From Microbacterium festucae (lineage in GTDB: Bacteria; Actinomycetota; Actinomycetes; Actinomycetales; Microbacteriaceae), in NCBI RefSeq assembly GCF_025421715.1, contig NZ_JAOEFC010000005.1, positions 101,967 to 165,966 on the forward strand: a stretch of DNA of 64,000 bases, in the 5' to 3' direction. Below are positions 1 through 10,444 of the stretch, piece by piece. The stretch's first letter is position 1. Every line of letters begins with the position of its first letter. Under the pieces are notes generated by a model that did not search any database, was not told the DNA's origin, and worked only from the letters and a program-made list of their open reading frames with translations. The position numbers were made by a program, and so were the translations under genes.

Positions 1-1
1 C

Positions 2-685
2 GGAGTGCCGCTCCCGTATGGCCTCGAGACGGATGGTCCGCTCCACGTCGCAGCGCACCGCCCATCGGGTCAGCCGCGTCGCGCCGGCATGATCGGTCAC
101 CGGCTGAGTGCGCGTGCGCACCCCGGCTGGATGGCCGCCGGCGCCGCCGTCGAGCATCCCGCACGCGCCTGGCGCCAGGTGGGGGCGACCTGGCACCTCG
201 ACGACCTCATCGCCGCGGCGGACCATCTGGTGCTGCCGCGCAACGCGCTGACGACACTGGACGAGCTGCGCGCCGAGGTCGCCCTCATGGGCGACGTCGC
301 CGGGGGGACCCTCACCCACGCCCTCGACCAGGTGCGCGTCGGGGCCGAGACCGCGGAGGAGACGCGGCTCCGCCTGCTGCTGGTGCGCGCGGGGCTTCCC
401 GAGCCGCAGCTGAATCAGGTGCTTCACACCCGCGAGGGGCGTTTCGTCGCGCGGATGGACCTCGCCTTCCCGGCCTACCGCGTCGCGGTCGAGCACGATG
501 GACGCACGCACGCCTTCAACGACGCGCAGTTCGCGCGCGATGCCGACCGCTGGGACGAGATCCGCGCGCAAGGCTGGGTGCACGTGCGGATCCTCAGCCA
601 CCACCTCCACCCCGATCCGAACATCGCGCTCGACAAGGTGACCACCGCGCTCCTCGGACGCGGCTGGCGTCCGGGCCGCCGCTGA
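2..685 (+). CDS. DUF559-like endonuclease-fold protein, 5' truncated by window edge
   Basis: The reading frame is open from the left edge, so the true start probably lies outside the window; a GTG at 5 is the first possible start inside it. The visible ~226 residues match the C-terminal part of a common actinobacterial family that combines an AbiEi-like N-terminus with a Vsr/DUF559-type nuclease fold. The nuclease-like signature is ARMDLAFP followed by VAVEHDGRTH (Asp, then Glu-x-Asp), near residues 150-170. The N-terminal winged-helix part is not in the window. Function is unproven: it may be an antitoxin-like or DNA-repair-like protein. It is followed by a long non-coding repeat region. Confidence 0.6.
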   Translation, partial: GVPLPYGLETDGPLHVAAHRPSGQPRRAGMIGHRLSARAHPGWMAAGAAVEHPARAWRQVGATWHLDDLIAAADHLVLPRNALTTLDELRAEVALMGDVAGGTLTHALDQVRVGAETAEETRLRLLLVRAGLPEPQLNQVLHTREGRFVARMDLAFPAYRVAVEHDGRTHAFNDAQFARDADRWDEIRAQGWVHVRILSHHLHPDPNIALDKVTTALLGRGWRPGRR

Positions 686-884
686 CGCCACTCACCCACG
701 CATCGCGGCACGCGCCGCGCTCCCGCACACGCCGTCTGCCGGACGCGCCCCGCCGAGATGTCCCGCGACGGATGCTCGAGAGCCCACGACCCACGGAACG
801 TGGGACGCGTTACGTCTCCGTGTCCCGTGAACGACCACCTCGGGCGCCATCACCATCCTTCTGCGGGACGCAGCCCCGAGTACG

Positions 885-1281
885 TCCCACAAACGGATGC
901 TTCCGCGCCCGGCATCCGCAGTTCAGGGGACCCACCACACGAGCACGTCCCACAAACGGATGCTCAACCGCCCATCATCCGCAGATCACGGGACCCACCC
1001 CACAAGCGTGTCCCGCGAACGGATGCTTTGACGCCCGGCATCCGCAGTTCACGGGACCCGCCCCACAAGCACGTCCCACAAACGGATGCTCTTCCGCCCA
1101 GCATCCGCAGATCACGGGACCCACCCCACAAGCGTGTCCCACAAACGGATGCTCAACCGCCCAGCATCCGCAGGTCACGGGACCCACCCCACAAGCACGT
1201 CCCACAAACGGATCCTCAACCGCCCAGCATCCGCAGATGACGGGCCCCGCCCCACGAGCACGTCCCACAAACGGACGCCCC
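885..1281. repeat. 63-bp tandem palindromic repeat array, six units plus a partial
   Basis: Units begin at 885, 948, 1011, 1074, 1137 and 1200, with a partial seventh at 1263, and the spacing is exactly 63 bp each time. Each unit starts GTCCCACAAACGGATGCT (first base at 884 for unit 1) and contains the reverse-complementary arm AGCATCCG followed by GGGAC, so each can fold as an imperfect hairpin. Units 1 and 3 share a ...CCCGGCATCCGCAGTTCA variant, units 2, 4, 5 and 6 another. Decayed copies of the GTCCC and GGATGCT pieces reach back to about 760. Because 63 is divisible by 3, open frames run through it, but they are periodic and not convincing as genes. It fills most of the 683-bp gap 686-1368, between the 3' ends of two convergent genes; I see nothing else there except the pfkA terminator. 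Confidence 0.9.
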
Positions 1282-1319
1282 GCACGCAAAAGCCCCCACA
1301 CACCCGCCCCCGCAACGAC

Positions 1320-1349
1320 GAAGCGCCCGCGGTCTCCCGCGGGCGCTTC
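1320..1349 (-). terminator. Terminator hairpin downstream of pfkA
   Basis: Perfect 13-bp inverted repeat (GAAGCGCCCGCGG, loop TCTC, then the complement), 19 nt beyond the pfkA stop. There is no strong U-tract, as is usual in high-GC actinobacteria. Confidence 0.75.
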
Positions 1350-1368
1350 AGGCGTACAGGCAGCCGGT

Positions 1369-2397
1369 TCAGCCGAAGAGGGCGGCGGCTTCCTCGTAGC
1401 GGTAGTGGGGCACGGTGTGCAGCTCGCCGAGGGCCTCCTCGAACGGCACGCGCACGATGTCGGTGCCCTTCATCGAGACCATCTGACCCCAGGCGCCTTC
1501 GGCGACGGCGTCGGCTGCGTGGAGGCCGAGGCGGGTGGCGAGCACCCGGTCGAACGCCGACGGCGAGCCGCCGCGCTGGATGTGGCCGAGCACGGTGGCG
1601 CGGGTCTCGATGCCGGTGATGCGCTCGATCTCGGGCGCGAGCACCTCGCTGATGCCGCCCAGGCGCGGGCGGTTGAACGCGTCGAGGCCCTTGTCGCTGT
1701 AGGCCTCGTCCATGCCCTGCAGGGTGAAGCCCTCCGAGACGACGACCAGCGGCGCGCGGCCGCGGTCGTGAGCCTTCTGCACCTGCGCGGTGATCTCCTC
1801 GAGCGACATCGGCACCTCGGGGATGCAGATGACGTGGGCGCCCGCGGCGATGCCGGAGTGCAGGGCGATCCAGCCGACGTGGCGGCCCATGACCTCGGCG
1901 ACCATGCAGCGCTGGTGCGAGTCGCCGGTGGTGCGCAGGCGGTCCATGGCCTCGGTGGCGATGTTGACCGCGGTGTCGAAGCCGAACGAGTAGTCGGTGG
2001 CGCGCAGGTCGTTGTCGATGGTCTTCGGCACGCCCATGACGTTGATGCCGTCGTTGTAGAGGCGGTTGGCCGCGGCCAGGGTGCCCTCGCCGCCGATGGC
2101 GATGATGCCGTCGATGTGGTGGCCGTACAGGGTCGCCTTCACGTTCTCGGCGCCGCCGCGGGGACCCTCGTAGGGGTTGGTGCGGCTCGTGCCGAGGATC
2201 GTGCCGCCGACCTTCGACAGGCCCTTGACCTCGTGGCGGGTCAGCGGGAAGAAGTCGCCCTCGACCACACCGCGCCAGCCGTCGCGGATGCCGACGAACT
2301 CGATGTTGTAGTTGGTGGTGCCCTTGAGCACGACACCGCGGATGACGGCGTTCAGACCGGGGCAGTCGCCGCCGCTGGTGAGGATGCCGATCTTCAT
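1369..2397 (-). CDS. pfkA: 6-phosphofructokinase, probably ATP-dependent (actinobacterial type)
   Basis: 342 residues, a normal length for a short bacterial or actinobacterial phosphofructokinase, which phosphorylates fructose 6-phosphate in glycolysis. The N-terminus MKIGILTSGGDCPGLNA is the nucleotide/phosphate-binding start of the family. GGEGT at 102-106 has Gly where PPi-dependent enzymes carry Asp, which argues for ATP as donor. PKTIDND at 124-130 has Lys where classic ATP enzymes have Gly; this mix is known for actinomycete group III enzymes. The ATG is preceded by AAAGGA at suitable spacing. The gene stands alone, between a helicase gene upstream and a convergent repeat region downstream with its own terminator. 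Confidence 0.93.
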   Translation of the reverse strand: MKIGILTSGGDCPGLNAVIRGVVLKGTTNYNIEFVGIRDGWRGVVEGDFFPLTRHEVKGLSKVGGTILGTSRTNPYEGPRGGAENVKATLYGHHIDGIIAIGGEGTLAAANRLYNDGINVMGVPKTIDNDLRATDYSFGFDTAVNIATEAMDRLRTTGDSHQRCMVAEVMGRHVGWIALHSGIAAGAHVICIPEVPMSLEEITAQVQKAHDRGRAPLVVVSEGFTLQGMDEAYSDKGLDAFNRPRLGGISEVLAPEIERITGIETRATVLGHIQRGGSPSAFDRVLATRLGLHAADAVAEGAWGQMVSMKGTDIVRVPFEEALGELHTVPHYRYEEAAALFG

Positions 2398-2495
2398 GTG
2401 GGGATCCTTTGTGATCGTGAGTAGCTTCCGGCGACGTTGCCGAAATCGACACTATCGCCGCTGGCGACGCCCTGCCACCGACGCGGCCGTCACAA

Positions 2496-2527
2496 ACGAC
2501 GGCGCCGCCCTGGGGCGACGCCGTCGT
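2496..2527 (-). terminator. Terminator downstream of SNF2 helicase gene
   Basis: ACGACGGCG and CGCCGTCGT form a perfect 9-bp stem 6 nt beyond the helicase stop. On the minus strand it runs into TTTGTG, a short T-rich tail. Confidence 0.6.
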
Positions 2528-2532
2528 GGGGG

Positions 2533-4689
2533 TCAGTGGACCCCGAGTGCTTCGCGCAGAAGATGCAGCAGCGCCGACATCTGCACCGAGTCGCTCGACG
2601 ACGGGTCGACGGCGATGCCGTCGAGCGCGCGCTGGGCCAGGCCCTGCTTGGCGTCGATCAGCTCGGCGATCTTCGTGTCGAGCGTGTGCGCGGCGATGAT
2701 CCGCCACGCGGTGACCGGCTCGTCCTGACCGATGCGGTGCACACGGTCGATCGCCTGGGTCTGCTCGGCCGCGGTCCACGACAGCTCGGCGAGCACGACG
2801 TTGGAGGCTGCCTGCATGTTGAGGCCCACCCCCGCCGCGGTCAGCGAGCACACCGCGATGGCGACATCCGGATCGTTGTTGAACGCGTCGATGCCCTGCT
2901 GGCGCACCGGCGTGGTCTGGTCGCCGCGGATCGAGATCGTGCGCAGCCCCGCCGCGGCGAAGTGCGCCTCGGCGGCGTCCATGACGTCGATGTGCTTGGC
3001 GAAGAAGACGACCTTGCCCACCGAGCGCTGCAGCTGCACGGCGTAGTCCGCCGCGAGCAGAGCCTTGGCCTGACCGATCTTGCGGACCATCGTGAAGACG
3101 TTGTCGCCACCGGCGCCGGCCGACTTCGCATCCTCGAGCTCGCCGTGGGCGACCAGGCGTGCGATGTCGTCGTCGATCTCGCCCGGCACGACACGGTCGC
3201 CGCGGGCCTCGATGATGCGACGGTACTTGGCGGCCAGGCGCTGACCGAGCTCCTGCTCAGCGGCGCGGATCGACCGACCGAAGTCGTCGTCGAGCTCGAC
3301 GGGGAGGTCGGCGATGAGCTTGTCGGGAAGGTCGGCGGCGACGTCCTTCTTCTTGCGCCGCACGATGCCCATCGAGATGACGGCCTCGCGCGCCTGCGGG
3401 TAGAACGCCTTGTCGGCGGGGGTCAGGCCCGTGGCATCCAGCTTCTCCATGAGCTCGGGGCCCGGCTTCTCGCCGTTGGTCCAGCCGAGGAAGCGCCAGA
3501 TCGCGTCGAAGTCCTCGACGTCGTTGATCAGCGGCGTGCCGGTGAGGGCGAGCATGAGCGGGTCGCGCACCTGCTCGCGGATGCGGCCGGCCAGTGCCAG
3601 CACGTTCTGCGAGCGCTGCGAGGTGAGGTTCTTGATGAAGTGCGCCTCGTCGACGACCATGCCCTTGAGCCCGAGCGAGCCCAGCCACGACAGGTGCCGG
3701 TCGAGCACCTCGTAGTTGACGATGAAGACGTCGGCGAACGCGTCGACGGCCGCGCCGTCACCGTGGATGACGGTGGCGCGGCGCTGCGGCGTCCACCGCT
3801 CGACCTCGCGCGCCCAGTTCATCTTGACGACGTTGGGGACGACCGCCAGCAGCGGGTACGCGTCGGCGAGGGATGCCGCGAGCACCGACTGCGCGGTCTT
3901 GCCCAGGCCCGGCTCGTCGGCCAGGAGGAACGACCGGTGCCCGGCGCGCACCGCCTCGAGGAAGCGGGACTGGTGCGGCATGACCTCGAGCCCCTTGGGC
4001 GAGAGGCGGTCGAACTCGGGGACCTCGGGAAGCTCCATCGACGCGGATGCGCCGCCGGCGCCGGTCTCGAACGCCTTGTACAGGGGGCCCATCAGCTCCC
4101 AGCCGTCCAGCCGACGGCGAGGCGTCGACTCCGGCGCGCGGAAGGACAGGTCGGGCGCGAGGAACGGGTTCGACTCGCGGCGGGCGTCGATCTGCGGCGG
4201 CGTCACCTGACGCTCCGCCAGCGCCGCGGGCACCACGGTGGTGCGCACCGGCGCGACGTCGGTGATGATCAGCTCGTCTTCGGGCAGCTCGGCACCCGAC
4301 TCGAGCAGCCAGTCGCGGCGCATGCGGCGGGCGACCGGCGAGGTGGCCTGGTCGACTTCGAGCAGCTGGATGAGCGACGTGTCGCGAGCGGCGGTCTTGG
4401 CGAGGATGGTCGCCACCCCGTCGAGCCGCTTGAGCAGCTCGGCGCGGGCGCCCTCGGCGATCTCGGCGTCGGACTTGACCCGGGCGCGCTCTTCTCGCAC
4501 CAGGAAGGCGATCACCTGGAACTTGACGCGGTTGGTGGGCCCGAGCTTGCCGCGCTGCGCCTTGGCCTCGACCTCGCGCACCTTGCGCGCGAGGATCGGG
4601 ATGAGCGGCGCGTCGTCGTCGCGGCGGGCCGAAGAGCCTCGGCGACGGCGGGACGCCGTCTGCGAGGCGGTGGATGCCGTGGTCGGCAT
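2533..4689 (-). CDS. SNF2-family DEAD/DEAH helicase-like ATPase
   Basis: 718 residues with a complete superfamily 2 Snf2-type motor: Walker A DEPGLGKT at 258-265, DEAH at 347-350, LTGTP at 382-386, and DRVHRIGQ (motif VI) in the C-terminal RecA-like lobe near residue 660. The first ~240 residues are basic and low-complexity at the start (RRRRGSSARR) and show no recognised domain. Family members translocate on double-stranded DNA; the specific role here is unknown. The arrangement resembles compact SMARCAL1/HepA-like proteins rather than RapA. The ATG has an AGGAGG Shine-Dalgarno directly upstream. It is monocistronic by appearance, 169 bp after copA. Confidence 0.85.
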   Translation of the reverse strand: MPTTASTASQTASRRRRGSSARRDDDAPLIPILARKVREVEAKAQRGKLGPTNRVKFQVIAFLVREERARVKSDAEIAEGARAELLKRLDGVATILAKTAARDTSLIQLLEVDQATSPVARRMRRDWLLESGAELPEDELIITDVAPVRTTVVPAALAERQVTPPQIDARRESNPFLAPDLSFRAPESTPRRRLDGWELMGPLYKAFETGAGGASASMELPEVPEFDRLSPKGLEVMPHQSRFLEAVRAGHRSFLLADEPGLGKTAQSVLAASLADAYPLLAVVPNVVKMNWAREVERWTPQRRATVIHGDGAAVDAFADVFIVNYEVLDRHLSWLGSLGLKGMVVDEAHFIKNLTSQRSQNVLALAGRIREQVRDPLMLALTGTPLINDVEDFDAIWRFLGWTNGEKPGPELMEKLDATGLTPADKAFYPQAREAVISMGIVRRKKKDVAADLPDKLIADLPVELDDDFGRSIRAAEQELGQRLAAKYRRIIEARGDRVVPGEIDDDIARLVAHGELEDAKSAGAGGDNVFTMVRKIGQAKALLAADYAVQLQRSVGKVVFFAKHIDVMDAAEAHFAAAGLRTISIRGDQTTPVRQQGIDAFNNDPDVAIAVCSLTAAGVGLNMQAASNVVLAELSWTAAEQTQAIDRVHRIGQDEPVTAWRIIAAHTLDTKIAELIDAKQGLAQRALDGIAVDPSSSDSVQMSALLHLLREALGVH

Positions 4690-4808
4690 GCTCCTCCTGA
4701 GCGTGAATGCCGGTACGAGCCGGCGGATGCCGGTCGCAGGACCGGCCGGTCGGAGTCGCGGCGTGCGCCGCGGGGAATGCGCGGGGCTCGATCCGGCGGC
4801 TGCGGGTA

Positions 4809-4822
4809 CTCGCTTCGGCGAG
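4809..4822 (-). terminator. Small tetraloop hairpin after copA
   Basis: CTCGC-TTCG-GCGAG on the plus strand (CGAA loop in the transcript), 37 nt past the copA stop. It is short, so it could be a weak terminator or chance. Confidence 0.3.
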
Positions 4823-4858
4823 CTGCGGCGACGACGGGGAGCAAACCCCGCGTGCAGT

Positions 4859-7233
<2,375 letters not shown>

Positions 7234-7237
<4 letters not shown>

Positions 7238-7452
7238 CGCGTCTGCCGGCCCGTCAGGGTGTAGCCGGCCTCGTCGACGGCGGCGGCGATCGCCGCGTCG
7301 TCGAGGGCGTCGGCGGCGGTCACGGTGACGGTGCCGCTCGCGACGTCGACGGCGACATCGGTGACGCCGCTGACGGCGCGCACCTCGGTGGTCACCGCCG
7401 CGGCGCAGTGGCCGCAGGTCATCCCGGTGACGTCATAGCTCTGCGTGGTCAT
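7234..7452 (-). CDS. copZ: Copper chaperone, heavy-metal-associated domain protein
   Basis: 72 residues forming one HMA (ferredoxin-like) domain with the metal site GMTCGHC (Cys13 and Cys16). It is expected to carry Cu(I) in the cytosol to CopA or to a sensor. The ATG at 7452 has GAGGAGGA just upstream. It is the first gene of the copper operon and overlaps copA by 4 nt. Earlier in-frame starts exist but would read through the operator region and lack a ribosome site. Confidence 0.93.
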
Positions 7453-7483
7453 GGGTCCTCCTCGTTGGTCTCCGATCACAACC

Positions 7484-7504
7484 ATAATACCCCCAGGGGG
7501 TATT
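7484..7504 (-). promoter_or_regulatory. CsoR-type copper operator overlapping the copZ-copA promoter
   Basis: AATACCCCCAGGGGGTATT at 7486-7504 is a perfect 19-bp palindrome. TACCCC/GGGGTA arms are the established signature of CsoR operators. A minus-strand -10-like TATTAT (7484-7489) overlaps its downstream end, so repressor binding would block the promoter. It lies 34-52 nt upstream of the copZ start. No csoR gene is visible in the window. Confidence 0.85.
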
Positions 7505-7583
7505 CCCACCAGATCTGGATGCGGCTTGTCCGGGCGCTGTGCGGGCCGGCATCCGGCGGTTCGGCGCTGCCTGCCGCGCACGC

Positions 7584-7654
7584 CGTTCGGAGATCGGCGC
7601 TCACATCGGAGCATCCGGCCCGAATCCTCCGAGTCCGGTGCTGCTCTCCGAACG
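7584..7654 (-). repeat. 10-bp inverted repeat downstream of the glycerophosphodiesterase gene
   Basis: CGTTCGGAGA at 7584-7593 and TCTCCGAACG at 7645-7654 are perfect complements with a 51-nt loop. It lies 29-99 nt past the stop and could help termination. Function is unproven. Confidence 0.4.
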
Positions 7655-7682
7655 CGGTGCCGAGAACCCCCGAACCCCGCGG

Positions 7683-8567
7683 TCAGCCGTCGGCGGAGGC
7701 GCGCTGCCAGCGCTCGAGGGTCTGGGGGTCGTCGGTGACGATGCCGTCGACGCCGAGTTCGGTGACGGCGTCCCACTGCCGGTCGCTGTTGAGGGTGTAG
7801 ACCACCACGCGCAGATCGGCCTCGTGCAGCCGGTCGACGAGCTCGGGTGCGCGCAGGAGCGCCTTGCGGTCGACGACCACGCCCCGCACCCCCGCCTGAC
7901 GGGCGGCCTCCACGACATCGGGCGGCAGAGCGCGCAGGATCGCGAGGCGCGCGATCACCGTCGACCGGGCGGCGATGTCGGCGAGCGTGCGCGCGTCGAA
8001 GCTGGCGACGACCACCTGGTCTTCGAGATCCCGCTGGGCCACCGCCTCGACCAGGCGCCCGGCGGCGGCGGCATCCCACCGTCCCTTCAGATCGAGGATC
8101 GCCCGCCCGTGATGGGCGGCGAGCACGTCGAGGAACTCCTCGGCGGTCGGCACCCCGGTGCCGGCGAAGCGGGCGGAGAACGACGACCCCGCGTCGAGCT
8201 CGCGCACCTGGGCGAGCGTGAGCTCGGCGAGACGGCCGTGCCCGTCGGTGGTGCGGTCGACCGTGGCGTCGTGATGCAGCACGGCGTGGCCGTCGACGGT
8301 GAGCTGCAGGTCGACCTCGACGTAGTCGTAGCCGGCGTCGAGGGCGGCGCGCACGGCGGGCAGGGTGTTCTCGGGCGCCGCATCGGCCCCGCCGCGGTGC
8401 CCCGCGATGAAGGCCGACTCCCCCGGTTGCCGCAGGCTGCCCAGCAGCGCCTGCGCGCTCACCTGCGCGGGCGCGACGCCGAGCGTCGCGATCAGCATGG
8501 TGGCCGCGGCGAGCGCGCACAGCAGCAGCAGTGCGGGCAGCCCATCGGCGCGCCTCGGGTGGGGCAT
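7683..8567 (-). CDS. Glycerophosphodiester phosphodiesterase, membrane-anchored or secreted
   Basis: 294 residues from the chosen start. After a short basic N-terminus there is one hydrophobic segment (LLLLCALAAATMLIATL), probably a signal or anchor. The GDPD TIM-barrel follows, with the catalytic signatures GHRGG...PENT and VEVDLQLTVDG..VLHHD (metal-binding Glu-x-Asp and the second His). It releases glycerol 3-phosphate from glycerophosphodiesters, probably outside the membrane. I chose ATG 8567 because GAAGGA sits 7 nt before it. Starts at 8591 or 8594 are possible, and the longest frame (to 8741) would overlap deoC. The final TDDPQ motif is typical of the family. Confidence 0.85.
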   Translation of the reverse strand: MPHPRRADGLPALLLLCALAAATMLIATLGVAPAQVSAQALLGSLRQPGESAFIAGHRGGADAAPENTLPAVRAALDAGYDYVEVDLQLTVDGHAVLHHDATVDRTTDGHGRLAELTLAQVRELDAGSSFSARFAGTGVPTAEEFLDVLAAHHGRAILDLKGRWDAAAAGRLVEAVAQRDLEDQVVVASFDARTLADIAARSTVIARLAILRALPPDVVEAARQAGVRGVVVDRKALLRAPELVDRLHEADLRVVVYTLNSDRQWDAVTELGVDGIVTDDPQTLERWQRASADG

Positions 8568-8673
8568 CGTCGGGTCCTTCGGGTGCGACATCATCGTCGT
8601 TGCCCACCATAGAGCACCCGTTACCTTTTCGTTACCTCTTTTGCGGCGACGGCGCGGCATCGGCGTGTCGGCG

Positions 8674-8679
8674 TACCCT
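8674..8679 (+). promoter_or_regulatory. Leaderless -10 box of deoC
   Basis: TACCCT, then exactly 6 nt, then the ATG of deoC. The transcript would begin at or next to the start codon. Confidence 0.6.
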
Positions 8680-8685
8680 GGGAGC

Positions 8686-9402
8686 ATGGCATCCCTCTCC
8701 GAGCGCGAGCTCGCCGCGACCCTCGACCACGCGATCCTCAAGCCCGAGCTGACCCGCTCCGACGTCGACGCCGAACTGGCCGTCGCCGCCGAGTGGCGCC
8801 CCTTCAGCGTGTGCGTGCGCCCGAGCGATGTCGCCTACGCCGTGGAGCGTCTGGCCGGCACGGGCGTGGCCGTGGGCACCGTCATCGGCTTCCCGCACGG
8901 CACCACCTCCACGGCCGGCAAGGTCGCCGAGGTGCGGCAGGCCCTGGCCGACGGCGCCGTCGAGTTCGACATGGTCATCAACATCGGCTGGCTGCGCTCG
9001 GGACTGGACGACCTCGTGACGGACGACATCCGCGCCGTGGTCGATGCCGCCGACGGGCACATCACCAAGGTGATCCTCGAGACCGCCCTGCTCGACGACG
9101 AGCAGATCGCCCGCGGCAGCCGGCTCACCGAGGCCGGCGGCGCCGCGTTCGTGAAGACCTCCACCGGGTTCGCCGGCGGCGGCGCCACCGCCCCGCACGT
9201 CGCGCTCATGCGCGCCACGGTCGGACCCGACGTGCAGGTGAAGGCCTCCGGCGGCGTGCGCAGCTACGCCGACGCGCTGGCGATGCTCGATGCCGGCGCC
9301 ACGCGCCTGGGCACCAGCGGCAGCGCCGTCATCCTCGGCGAGGCCCGCCGCATCGACGCCGGCGAGCAGGCCACCGGCGCCGTCGACGACACCTCGTACT
9401 GA
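8686..9402 (+). CDS. deoC: Deoxyribose-phosphate aldolase
   Basis: 238 residues, a normal length for the family. It cleaves 2-deoxyribose 5-phosphate to glyceraldehyde 3-phosphate and acetaldehyde in deoxynucleoside breakdown. The class I aldolase residues are in place: Asp95 (EFDMV), Schiff-base Lys157 (FVKTSTGF) and Lys186 (VKASGG). The ATG sits 6 nt after a TACCCT -10 box. It is divergent from the glycerophosphodiesterase gene and followed by a bidirectional hairpin shared with ribF. No other deo genes are adjacent. Confidence 0.95.
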   Translation: MASLSERELAATLDHAILKPELTRSDVDAELAVAAEWRPFSVCVRPSDVAYAVERLAGTGVAVGTVIGFPHGTTSTAGKVAEVRQALADGAVEFDMVINIGWLRSGLDDLVTDDIRAVVDAADGHITKVILETALLDDEQIARGSRLTEAGGAAFVKTSTGFAGGGATAPHVALMRATVGPDVQVKASGGVRSYADALAMLDAGATRLGTSGSAVILGEARRIDAGEQATGAVDDTSY

Positions 9403-9410
9403 CTCCGGGC

Positions 9411-9431
9411 CGCCGCCCCACGCGGGCGGCG
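9411..9431. terminator. Bidirectional terminator between deoC and ribF
   Basis: CGCCGCCC-CACGC-GGGCGGCG, a perfect 8-bp stem between the two convergent stops. Confidence 0.6.
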
Positions 9432-9487
9432 CCCACTCCCCCGCGACAGCCCGCCCGGCGACCGAGGGCGACTCCCCCGCGCCGACC

Positions 9488-10444
9488 TCAGGCCAGCGCG
9501 GCGCGCACGCGTGCGACGTCGTCGGCCATCTGCACGATGAGCGCGTCGATGCCCTCGAAGGCGACCATCCCGCGGATGCGGTTCACGAACTGCACCTGCA
9601 CGTTGCGGCCGTAGAGGTCGAGGGTGGTCTCGTCGAGCACGTACGCCTCGACCTGGCGGGTGGCGACGTCGTCGAAGGTCGGGTTGGTGCCCACCGAGAT
9701 CGCCGCCGGGTAGCGGGTGATGGCGTGGGATGCCGCGTCGACGGCCCCTTCGTCGACCAGCCAGCCGGCGTAGACGCCGTCGGCGGGGATGAAGCCCTCG
9801 GCATCCGTGGCGAGGTTGGCCGTCGGGAAGCCCAGCTCGCGGCCGCGCTTGAGCCCGTGGACGACCTCGCCGCGCACCGCGTGCGGGCGGCCCAGCAGGC
9901 GCGCCGCGCCCTCGACGTCGCCGGCGGCGAGCAGGTCGCGCACCCACGTCGACGAGACGCGGCGCCCGGCGCCCTCGACGTCGCCGACGACGTCGACGGT
10001 GAAGCCGAACTCTGCGCCCAGGGCGGTGAGCGCATCGGGGTCGCCGGTGCCGCCGCGCCCGAAGCGGAAGTCGTCGCCGACCATCACGCGCACGACGGCG
10101 AGGGCGTCGACGAGCACGTGCTCGACGAACTCGCGCGGGGTGAGCGCCGCCAGCTGCGCGTCGAAGCGGAGCACGAGGGTGGCGTCGACTCCGGCGGTGG
10201 CCAGCAGCTCGAGCTTCTGCTCGAGGCTGCACACCGGCTCGGGGCACAGCTCGGGGCGCAGCAGGCTCAGCGGGTTGCGGTCGAAGGTCACCGCCACCAC
10301 GCGTGCACCGGCGTCGGTGGCGGCGACCCGGGCGCGGTCGATGACCGCCCGGTGTCCGGAGTGCACACCGTCGAACTTGCCGATGGCGATGATGCTGGGG
10401 CCGAAGCCGGCCGGCACCTCGGCGGGGTCGCGGAAAACGATCAC
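9488..10444 (-). CDS. ribF: Bifunctional riboflavin kinase / FAD synthetase
   Basis: 318 residues. The N-terminal nucleotidyltransferase domain shows GKFDGVHSGHR (family GxFDGxHxGH) and VGDDFRFG. The C-terminal flavokinase domain shows GRELGFPTANL and a GTNPTF strand. It makes FMN and then FAD from riboflavin and ATP. I chose GTG 10444, which overlaps the upstream gene stop as GTGA; the longer frame to 10669 reads across that gene. It is the last gene of the truB-membrane protein-membrane protein-ribF minus-strand run. truB-ribF pairing is a common bacterial arrangement. Confidence 0.93.
   Translation of the reverse strand: MIVFRDPAEVPAGFGPSIIAIGKFDGVHSGHRAVIDRARVAATDAGARVVAVTFDRNPLSLLRPELCPEPVCSLEQKLELLATAGVDATLVLRFDAQLAALTPREFVEHVLVDALAVVRVMVGDDFRFGRGGTGDPDALTALGAEFGFTVDVVGDVEGAGRRVSSTWVRDLLAAGDVEGAARLLGRPHAVRGEVVHGLKRGRELGFPTANLATDAEGFIPADGVYAGWLVDEGAVDAASHAITRYPAAISVGTNPTFDDVATRQVEAYVLDETTLDLYGRNVQVQFVNRIRGMVAFEGIDALIVQMADDVARVRAALA

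Noticed and set aside
885..1281. Possible CRISPR array
   Set aside because: The units are contiguous and similar throughout, with no unique spacers of constant length and no cas genes.
772..2424. Long plus-strand open frame across the repeats and into pfkA
   Set aside because: The frame exists because the 63-bp period is a multiple of 3 and because it is antisense to pfkA. It has no ribosome site and a repetitive, then meaningless, protein.
9403..10444. FMN riboswitch near ribF
   Set aside because: ribF begins inside an operon with a 4-nt overlap, leaving no room for a leader aptamer.
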